DNA of 64,000 bases. It comes from Myxococcales bacterium (lineage in GTDB: Bacteria; Myxococcota_C; UBA6777). The first letter of the stretch is position 1; each line of letters starts with the position of its first letter. Below are positions 43,395 to 50,900 of this stretch, one piece after another. The position numbers and the translations under genes were made by a program. Below the pieces are notes generated by a model that saw nothing but the letters and a program-made list of their open reading frames with translations, was not told the origin of the DNA and ran no database searches. The stretch lies in the NCBI GenBank assembly GCA_020632975.1, contig JACKEL010000005.1, forward strand, positions 336,760-400,759. Reading direction: 5' to 3'.

Positions 43395-43997
43395 CTATAC
43401 TCGCTCCTTCTGCCCTCGCAGCCTTTTTGCGGCTGCCGTCGTAGATTCACAACGTTTGTGCTGCAATCAACCATATACCCTCTTACGGCTACCCTTCGAG
43501 ATCGTTTGACTGCGTATCCTACGAAAGATTCTCTTCACTCCCTAAACGCCTTTTTTGTCATTACAGAAAAAAAAGACCTGTGTATGAAAACCTTTCTAAA
43601 CCAAGTACCGTTCTTACTTTTTGGGGTGATTGCTCGCTCCCTCTGAACAACAAAACAGAAAGTTGACTTTTGTAGCAATGGATGCTTACCCTTGTCAAGA
43701 AGGCTAGACTCTCTGGTCGAAAGTCACGTCCCACTAGAAAGAAAAAAAGTTCTGCAAGGGACGCATCCTACGACTTTCATCACTCATCCTCATGAGTGAG
43801 ACTTTGTTTGTTCAATAAAGACGAGACAAAAAGACCCAACCATAGGTCTTTTTTCAGTGAAATCTGGCAAAGTTCCGCCAGTCTCTTGGCGTCTTGCCCC
43901 CAAAAAGTGGGCAGGAATTTGAAGCGATGTCACACGACTGTCAAGAGCAAAGATCAAAGAAAGGACTGACCCCACACGTTCTACAAGGAGCAATCTG
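43395..43997. other. 603-base divergent region with structured elements
   Basis: No coding frame is convincing. TTGACT at 43663-43668 with extended-type TGCTTACCC (43683-43691) could start a plus transcript. Several hairpins lie at 43780-43930, including a terminator, before the metallophosphoesterase start. Confidence 0.5.
43780..43854 (+). ncRNA. Candidate leader or small RNA with intrinsic terminator
   Basis: A hairpin TCACTCAT-CCTC-ATGAGTGA (43780-43799) is followed by AAAAAGACC-CAACCATA-GGTCTTTTT (43828-43853), a nine-pair stem with a T-run on either strand. The terminator stands about 145 bases upstream of the metallophosphoesterase ATG, so a short plus RNA or attenuation is implied. 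Weaker stems (CTGGC/GCCAG, TGCCC/GGGCA) follow up to about 43925. Confidence 0.4.
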
Positions 43998-45461
43998 ATG
44001 TCGAGCAACGAAGGACCGCACCACAACCTCCTGCTTTTGAGCGACTTACACCTCGGTGAGCAGCTCCCCCAAGAAGCACGCGAGCACGTCCAAGAACGCG
44101 CCTCTTTCCAAGATCAACAATTTTTCTCCTTCCTCCAACACTACGCCCACCACAAAGTCCGTCAAAAACCTTGGCGCCTTGTGATCGCAGGTGATCTTCT
44201 CGACTTTATGCACCTTCACGTCCCGCACGAAGATACCCGATGGTACGTGCCCTCTTGGGATCAAAAAGGTGCCAAACTCAAGCTCCAACACCTCTTTCAG
44301 CTCTTTCCCCAAACTTTCCTTGGGATGGCGACTTTCCTTCATGCTGGGCACCAGCTCCACATCATCACAGGCAACCACGACGCAGAGCTGAATCTCCCCC
44401 AGATCCAAGACCTCTTTTTCCAACACCTGCTTGATCTTGCTCAGCAACACGGCATGGAAGAGCTTGCACACGACCTTCACAATCGTCTCTACTTCTGCCC
44501 GTGGTACTACGCAGAAGAAGGTCTCATCCATATCGAACACGGTCACCTTCACGACCCTTTGTGCACAGTCGAATCTTTCTTGCAACCAGACACAGAGGCT
44601 CCTTTGCGTTCGGTCAGCCACCTCGCTGTGGAAGCACAGTACTTGTGCCAAGAGTCATTTGGTTGTGTGACAGCCCACGAAGCCGATCAATGGGGCGCTT
44701 ACGACATCGCACGACATATCTTTCGACAGCCTCTCCAACAACAAACGCATATCCTCAAAGTCGCCGCAAAGTCTGTCTATCGGTTGTTTTCGCTTTCTTG
44801 GCAGCAACGACCTGCAAGCCTTTCGACACGCGATCTTGAAGTGGTATCCGCCCGTTATGGCCTTTGTCCACAAAAGCTTGAAAAGCTACACAAGTCCCAC
44901 TCACTTCCCCTTTATGCCCGCACCTTCGACTTGTTGCAGATGCTTTATCTCGATCGTTTGTTGCTCGTGATCCTCACCGCTTGGCTGGTGACCAAAAGCC
45001 TGCGTAGTAGTGCATCGCATACAACCATCGCGGGGATGATGACGCTGATCTCGTTCGCTTTTGTGGGTATCTACATGTACTTGTCGCGCCGTTTTCCCGT
45101 GACAGCCACCGCCCCCAGCTTGCTCAAAGCAGCGTACTCCATCGCTGATCATCTACGCGTTCCCCTCACGATATTCGGACACAATCATCAGTTTGAACAT
45201 CGCGATCTTGGGGATGGACATCACTACATCAACCTTGGTACGTGGAGTCCCACATTCGACGAGGAAGAACATCGACCGCAGAACAGCGGCGTGCTCTCAC
45301 AACAACAACCCTTTTTGATGATTCAACACGTCGATGATGCCCTTCAGGTGGACTTTATGAGTTGGACCACTGAAGGAGTCACCCAACTTCAACAAAGCAC
45401 ACTGATCCCCACACAACCACAAACCATCAAAGAGAGCGCAAACGCCCTCTCCCCCGCCTGA
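43998..45461 (+). CDS. Calcineurin-like metallophosphoesterase with membrane helices
   Basis: The 487-aa protein carries all the metal-binding motifs of the family: SDLHLG (15-20), GDLLD (65-69), GNHD (125-128), a histidine motif EHGHLHD (about 175-181) and GHNHQFEH near the end of the domain (about 394-401). Two adjacent membrane helices (about 315-360: LLLVILTAWLVTKSL, AGMMTLISFAFVGIYMYL) split the domain before the GHNH motif. This is an unusual interruption, although membrane-attached relatives of UDP-diacylglucosamine hydrolase type exist. The substrate is unknown; a lipid or nucleotide phosphoester is plausible. AAGGAG lies seven bases before ATG43998. It is preceded by structured leader elements. 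Confidence 0.85.
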   Translation: MSSNEGPHHNLLLLSDLHLGEQLPQEAREHVQERASFQDQQFFSFLQHYAHHKVRQKPWRLVIAGDLLDFMHLHVPHEDTRWYVPSWDQKGAKLKLQHLFQLFPQTFLGMATFLHAGHQLHIITGNHDAELNLPQIQDLFFQHLLDLAQQHGMEELAHDLHNRLYFCPWYYAEEGLIHIEHGHLHDPLCTVESFLQPDTEAPLRSVSHLAVEAQYLCQESFGCVTAHEADQWGAYDIARHIFRQPLQQQTHILKVAAKSVYRLFSLSWQQRPASLSTRDLEVVSARYGLCPQKLEKLHKSHSLPLYARTFDLLQMLYLDRLLLVILTAWLVTKSLRSSASHTTIAGMMTLISFAFVGIYMYLSRRFPVTATAPSLLKAAYSIADHLRVPLTIFGHNHQFEHRDLGDGHHYINLGTWSPTFDEEEHRPQNSGVLSQQQPFLMIQHVDDALQVDFMSWTTEGVTQLQQSTLIPTQPQTIKESANALSPA

Positions 45462-45545
45462 TCTTTTCCTTCCCAAAGCCAACAGAAAACAAAGCCCCAC
45501 AAGAAGCCCAGCTCGAAGCCCTTGCAGGCTTACCAAGACACTGTC

Positions 45546-46085
45546 TCAGGGCTGCGAAGCCACGACAAAGTTTTTGTCCACGGTGTAACACGTTGGAGCA
45601 CAAGTGGGACCATTGGGTTGCTCAGTCTCGGGTGTGACTTGAACATCTTTCTGATCAAAGAAGACGTTTCCCTCATGAAACAACCGAACTTGGAAGCGAT
45701 TGAGATCTTTGATGCGTTGTGCAGGAAAGCGCAACAGCCTCAATCGCAACCTTCCTGGAGCAGGTTGGGTCTTGTAATCCAAGGAAATTTCTGAATCAGG
45801 GTTCGAACAATTTCCAGGGTCCGAGATGAAGTCCCCATCAAACAAAGAAAAGGAAGCTCCATCTTCTTTCAAGATGAAAGTATATCCATAGGAACATCCG
45901 CCCTCTGCAGGAATAAGTTCCAAACGGTACGATCCGCTTTTCAGTCCACCCATCTCGAAAGAAAGAACAAACTGATTAAAGCAAGTCGCTGCATTGCAGT
46001 TCCCTGGAAGGAGGTGGCACCCTTCAAAGAAAACAGACGCCCCTCCCAAGAAACAGAGCAAACAAAACAAACCAAATCTTTTCAT
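45546..46085 (-). CDS. Hypothetical lipoprotein
   Basis: The 179-aa precursor has a hydrophobic N-terminus ending in FEGC (Cys23), a probable lipobox. The mature part is beta-rich with eight or so Cys (GNCNAATC, EGGCSYGY, PGNCSNPDSE, CAPTC) and no recognised family. Internal disulfides are likely. ATG46085 is chosen because AAGGAG is seven bases upstream; GTG46088 precedes it. It is monocistronic, convergent with the metallophosphoesterase. Confidence 0.65.
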   Translation of the reverse strand: MKRFGLFCLLCFLGGASVFFEGCHLLPGNCNAATCFNQFVLSFEMGGLKSGSYRLELIPAEGGCSYGYTFILKEDGASFSLFDGDFISDPGNCSNPDSEISLDYKTQPAPGRLRLRLLRFPAQRIKDLNRFQVRLFHEGNVFFDQKDVQVTPETEQPNGPTCAPTCYTVDKNFVVASQP

Positions 46086-46361
46086 CACAGAACTCCTTCA
46101 AAAAACAAAACAAAAACAAACAACAAAGACATCCCATCGTGTTTTCAACGCCTGTGTGGAGCGCAGAAAAACCCGTTAGAACGTCCCAACAAACCGACTC
46201 TTCGAGGGATAAGACGCCAAGAAGAGTGCGACAAAGAAGAAAACATCAGAGATGCAAGATCTTAAGGTAGAGCTGGGTAGGAAAAGATGAGTTCCATCTT
46301 GCAGACTTTGTAAGGTGGGGACAAGGGGCCTCTACGAAATAATCTGAGAAGGCGAGAAGAC

Positions 46362-47063
46362 TTAGCGAGGAGGCAAGGACCAATCAATGGGCGACTCTCC
46401 ACGCTCGGTGAGGAATTGATTGATCTTGGAGAAGTGGTGGCAACCGAAAAAGCCCGAAGCTGCGGAGTATGGGGAGGGGTGAGCAGAGGTCAACACGAGA
46501 TGCTTGCGTCGATCAACGCGGCTGGCTTTTTCTCGGGCATACTTTCCCCACAAAGCGAAAGCGACCCCTTCACGGCCTTCGTTGATCACTTCGATAGCGC
46601 GATCCGTAAAGGTCTCCCAACCCTGCCCTGCGTGAGAGCTGGCTTTGCGTGCGCGGACACTCAACACCGCGTTGAGCAACAACACGCCCTGCTCTGCCCA
46701 GTACGTAAGATTCCCATGGGAAGGGGCTGGTAAACCAAGATCCGTTTCGATCTCTTGGAAGATGTTGACGAGAGAAGGTGGCGGCGGCACGCCATCAGGC
46801 ACGGAAAAGCTCAACCCATGGGCTTGTCCAGGTCCATGGTAGGGGTCTTGTCCAATGATCACCACACGCACCTTGTCGAAAGGTGTGAGGTTGAAAGCAT
46901 TGAACATCAGTGGTCCAGGCGGATAGACCTTGTGTTTCTTCTTTTCTTCGAGAAGAAAGGCCTTCAATGCTGCCATATAGGGCATCTTGAACTGATCGCC
47001 TAGCACAGCCAACCAAGAGGGATGGATCTGTGGTCCTGTCTTTTCTGCCACCGCGTCTGTCAT
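46362..47063 (-). CDS. ung: Uracil-DNA glycosylase
   Basis: Family 1 uracil-DNA glycosylase removes uracil from DNA in base-excision repair. The 233-aa protein has the active-site motif GQDPYHGPGQAHGLSFSV (catalytic Asp73, His76), the LLLNAVLSVR strand and the HPSPYSA leucine-loop region. Length and motif spacing are those of E. coli Ung. ATG47063 has AAAGGAG five bases upstream, inside the end of the preceding gene. The longer frame to 47117 is not used. It is co-transcribed with the small upstream gene (11-base gap). Confidence 0.96.
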   Translation of the reverse strand: MTDAVAEKTGPQIHPSWLAVLGDQFKMPYMAALKAFLLEEKKKHKVYPPGPLMFNAFNLTPFDKVRVVIIGQDPYHGPGQAHGLSFSVPDGVPPPPSLVNIFQEIETDLGLPAPSHGNLTYWAEQGVLLLNAVLSVRARKASSHAGQGWETFTDRAIEVINEGREGVAFALWGKYAREKASRVDRRKHLVLTSAHPSPYSAASGFFGCHHFSKINQFLTERGESPIDWSLPPR

Positions 47064-47074
47064 CCTAGCTCCTT

Positions 47075-47512
47075 TTATTCTCCGTCCTCTGAAGCAAGAG
47101 GCCCACCTGCCAACCACTCATCTGCCAAACGATCCAGCTTGCGATTAAAGATCTGACCGCGCGCCAACAGCAAATACTCATCGAACTGGTACTCTGACCA
47201 ATCGATGGTGAGGAACACATCGCGTCCTTCACTCAAAAATCGACCAAAGTAGTAGTCCTGAAAGTCCAACAACAGAAACTGCGCATCCATCGGGTTGTTC
47301 ACACCACTGCTCACAACTTCGAGTTGGCACTCTACGGGGTAGTAAAAACTCTCATCCTCGTTGCGAAGAATCACTTGTGTGTACACTTCGCCGCGTGAAC
47401 GATATCCACTCACCTCGAAATATTCGCCATCTTGGAGATAGACTTGATGGCGTTGGGACATCAAATGTGCGATCTCTTCGGCTTCTGTGGCGGTAATATC
47501 TTCTCGTTTCAA
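47075..47512 (-). CDS. Small hypothetical protein co-transcribed with ung
   Basis: The 145-aa acidic cytoplasmic protein has no recognised family. It is beta-rich (QVYLQDGEYFEVSGYRSRGE, SFYYPVECQLEVV, AQFLLLDFQDYYFGRF, DVFLTIDWSEYQF) with many aromatic residues. The start is TTG47512 (read as MKREDITATEAEE), because GGAGGA lies seven bases upstream. The longer frame to 47578 has no ribosome site and no ATG. Its stop is 11 bases before the ung ATG, implying an operon; a repair role is not supported by sequence alone. Confidence 0.6.
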   Translation of the reverse strand: MKREDITATEAEEIAHLMSQRHQVYLQDGEYFEVSGYRSRGEVYTQVILRNEDESFYYPVECQLEVVSSGVNNPMDAQFLLLDFQDYYFGRFLSEGRDVFLTIDWSEYQFDEYLLLARGQIFNRKLDRLADEWLAGGPLASEDGE

Positions 47513-47989
47513 GGTGCTTCCTCCTGCATCTATCGCTTGGGAAAGCCAATCCCCCAAGCCACATAAAATGACTCGCAAATATGACGCAGCACGTCACAAT
47601 AGCAACCCCAAAACGCATCTCTTCTTTTAGAGTTCGTCCAAGATCCCCGATATACCTGCCTATCCGCACAAAGTGAGCCCTCTCCAGAAAATCCCCCATC
47701 GTTTCGAGACAGATTCACGGATTCTTCACAAAACCGAAGTAGCTTTCCACCAAGCCCGCATCACGAACCAAGAAAAGAAAGCGCAATTCACGCGTATTTT
47801 CCGATACAAAAGGCGGATAAGATTTGAGCCCAAACCGTAGGCGTGTTACAACACCTCCCACTACCCCAACACATGTGACCAAGGGACGCAGACTCTACAG
47901 CGCCCTTTCCTCAACATGTTCTATTTTTGTTTCGCGCTTTTTTGACCCCAATACAATCTCTTCTAACGACCAAAGGTAGGAGCTTGAGC
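47513..47989. other. 477-base divergent region upstream of the Cys-pair giant gene
   Basis: It includes a GCTTGGG-N11-CCCAAGC hairpin at 47534-47558, in the leader of the ung partner. It also has a good -10 candidate TACAAT at 47952-47957 for the plus gene, without a clear -35. No coding frame is supported. Confidence 0.45.
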
Positions 47990-50900
47990 ATGGGAAGATA
48001 CAAGCAAGATCGAAGAGGAGCGACGTGGCTCGTCGGCCTCCTGTTGTGCTTAGCAAGTCTCGCTTGGAGTACCACGACATACGCCGCAAAGGACCGAAAA
48101 GTCCAAGAAGGCGAAGTGGTCCAGCTAGACAACACAAAGCAACTCTTTTTAGAGCTACATGTCAAAACGCAAGGTGAGTTTCGCATCGAGACATCGGGCG
48201 AGATCGACACGCAGTGTCGCCTCTCAGATCGTCTGCGAGGCTTGTTCGCGCACAATGATCAAGGTGGCGAAAGCAAAAACTGCCGCCTCGATCAGCAACT
48301 AAGCCCAGGGGTTTACCGCTTGGAGATCCGTTCTCGCAAAGGCAGTTTGCAAAAAAGCAAGCTGCACTTTTTGCGTTATGAGAACGGACAGAACGAGGTC
48401 TTGGAGCCTGGCGAAGAACGAAAAAGCCAACTCAAACGCCTTCAGATGGTGACTTATCGCCTTGAAGTCGCAGAACGCCGCGTGAGCAAGATCCATGTGA
48501 CAGGCCCAACAGTCCACCACTGCCGCCTTTTTGACGCGCGTGGATGGTCACTTGGCAAAAAGACCAAAGCCGTCCGTCAAAGTCTGCACGAGCAAAGCGG
48601 ATATTTCCGAACTTGCAGCATCAACGGGGTGCTTGAGCCTGGCGTGTACCAATTTGCTGTGTATGGCGACACTTCGATCCCTGCGCCTCGTGGTAAAGCC
48701 AGCAAAGAAGCCGATGCCTTCGCCTATTTTAACGAAGGTTTCCTCAAACCTGGAAAGCCCCAAGTGTTCACGCTCCGCACAGACGGAACACGGGACTTCG
48801 CTTTTTCGCTGCCCGCCTCAGAAAACAATCCCTTTATGATCCTCAGAGGCCAAAGCGACTACTATTTCAGCATCAATCTTTATGTGTTGGATAGCCTTGG
48901 GCAAGAAAGCTACGTCACAAGCTGTTCGGGTGCGCGCCCCTATCCCCATCGTTACGGACATTACAAGTGTTCTCGTCGGGTAGGGCTCAAAAGCGGAAAA
49001 CGCTACAAGATCCGCATCTCGGGTCCTGCGTATCGAGACGTAGCGATCGGCTACAGTCTCTACCCACCACAAAAAAGCCGCCTTGTCCTCGGCAAAAACG
49101 CCCCCGCGATGACGTATGGTGGTATCAAAGGGCACTATGAGGCCAAAGTTGCGCGCGCAGACGAATACCTCTTTGAAACCAAAGGACTGGGACGTAGCTG
49201 TGTTCTTCGCGAAGTCAACAACAATACCCTCGTCCAAGGGCGCACACTACACATCCCCCAAAAAAGCGCTCTGACTGAAAAAGCCTACCTCCAACAAGGC
49301 GGACTCAACGAGTGGATCTACCTCTCGAAGCCTGGCACCCTAGAGTTTGAGACCCAAGGAAAACAAGACACGCTTTGCTTTTTGCTCAATGAAAAAGGCG
49401 TCACCATCAAACGCGACGATGACGGCGGCAAAAAACGCAACTGCAAGATCTCGCAAAAGCTCCCAGCGGGCCTCTACAACATCAGCATCCACATCTATCG
49501 CAATCGCGATGGCGCGATCCAGTGGTCTCGTCGTTTTATCCCCGATATCACGTCGTCAAAAGCCAAGCGTCATCCCATGGACCGACTGATCCAAGAAGGT
49601 GCTTGTAGTTTCCAAGTCGCCCTTCAGCCCGGGTCTTACAGCCTTCAAGTAGGTGACCCTGGAAGCTTCCGCATTGGCGCAGTGGCTTTCCACAAAGCGT
49701 CTGCATCTGCGGCTGAACGTACGGGAATTGCCGAACTCTTCCGCCCGATGCCACTTCCGAAACAAGCCCCCGAAGAGTCTGCATTGCCGACCCTCAAAAC
49801 CAACCAACCTGCGGGCTTTGCGCTCTCCCTTCAAGAAAAACGCAGTTTCCTTTGGGAAGTCAAAACCGACGGGCTTTATCGTATCGAGACCCAAGGACTC
49901 GTCCGAACAAGCTGTTCTGTCCGCACGCCCGCATTCCCCCAAGTCTTCCACAACAGCCAAAATGGACCCGGCTACAACTGCCTTACCATCCAATACCTCC
50001 CCGCAGGGACTTATCAACTCCAAGTCGAGGCACAAGGCTCTAGCCACGGGCACTTGCGACTTCAAGCCCAGAAACTCCGCATGTATGGTGCAAGCCGTAT
50101 GAAAGTCGGGTCTCGCTACTATGCCCGATTAAGCCCGTACTACGGACGTTATCACAATATCCAACTCACCAAAGGCGGAGACCACACCCTTCAAGTCTTC
50201 AGCCATGACGATCACCTTTTCTGCCGCCTCGAAGTCAAAGGAAACTGGCCCCTGATGTCAGGAAAAGCATGTCACTGGCGTGGTGTGCTTCCCAAAGACA
50301 ACTACGCTCTTTGGATCTTCCCGACCAGCCGCAATATCCGCTATCGAGCGATGATCTACAAAACCGCGAAGAAAAGTAATTTTTGGCCTCTCCCTGACAC
50401 AGCTTATGGAGCCCAAGCCAACACTTACAGCGGAAACAACATCGCTGATCAAGAAACCCCCACCAACAACGAAGAACTTCGCGATTACGAAGACAGCACA
50501 CCTTCGCGTGTCTACCGTTACCGTCGTCACTATCGTTACGGGCGTTACCGCCGTCATCGTCGCCCTAGCTCTTCTGTGTTGATGAAGCGCATCCAACGCA
50601 GCGTGCTTGAAGGATTGAAAAGCGTTCAGTTGCAAGCCATCCCTTTTCCAGAAAAAGAGGATACCAACAAGACGCCAGAACTCCCGTTGTACGGACTTTA
50701 TCAAAAAACCATCTCTCCTCTAGGAGCAGATGCTTTCACGCTTCGTATCCCCGTGGACATGGAGATCCAAGCTACGCTGAGCAAAGAGTTTACAGGTCGG
50801 ATCTTCGCAGGAAAACGATTTGTTGCGGAACTCAAAGATGGTGGCGGAAGCTTCCGTGTCTCCGCAGGAACCTATCGCCTCGCTGTACAACACAACGAAA

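Noticed and set aside
43371..43646. Plus frame of 91 residues with a hydrophobic look
   Set aside because: It begins inside the start of the DksA-type gene on the other strand, has no ribosome site and no family resemblance.
43868..43890. CTGGCAAAGTTCCGCC as a possible sigma-54 promoter
   Set aside because: The spacing between GG and GC is nine bases instead of ten and the -12 element is poor; it reads better as a small stem.
45795..45812. GGGTTCGAACAATTTCC, resembling a tRNA T-arm
   Set aside because: It lies inside the coding frame of the lipoprotein at 45546, and no acceptor stem, anticodon arm or D-arm can be paired around it.
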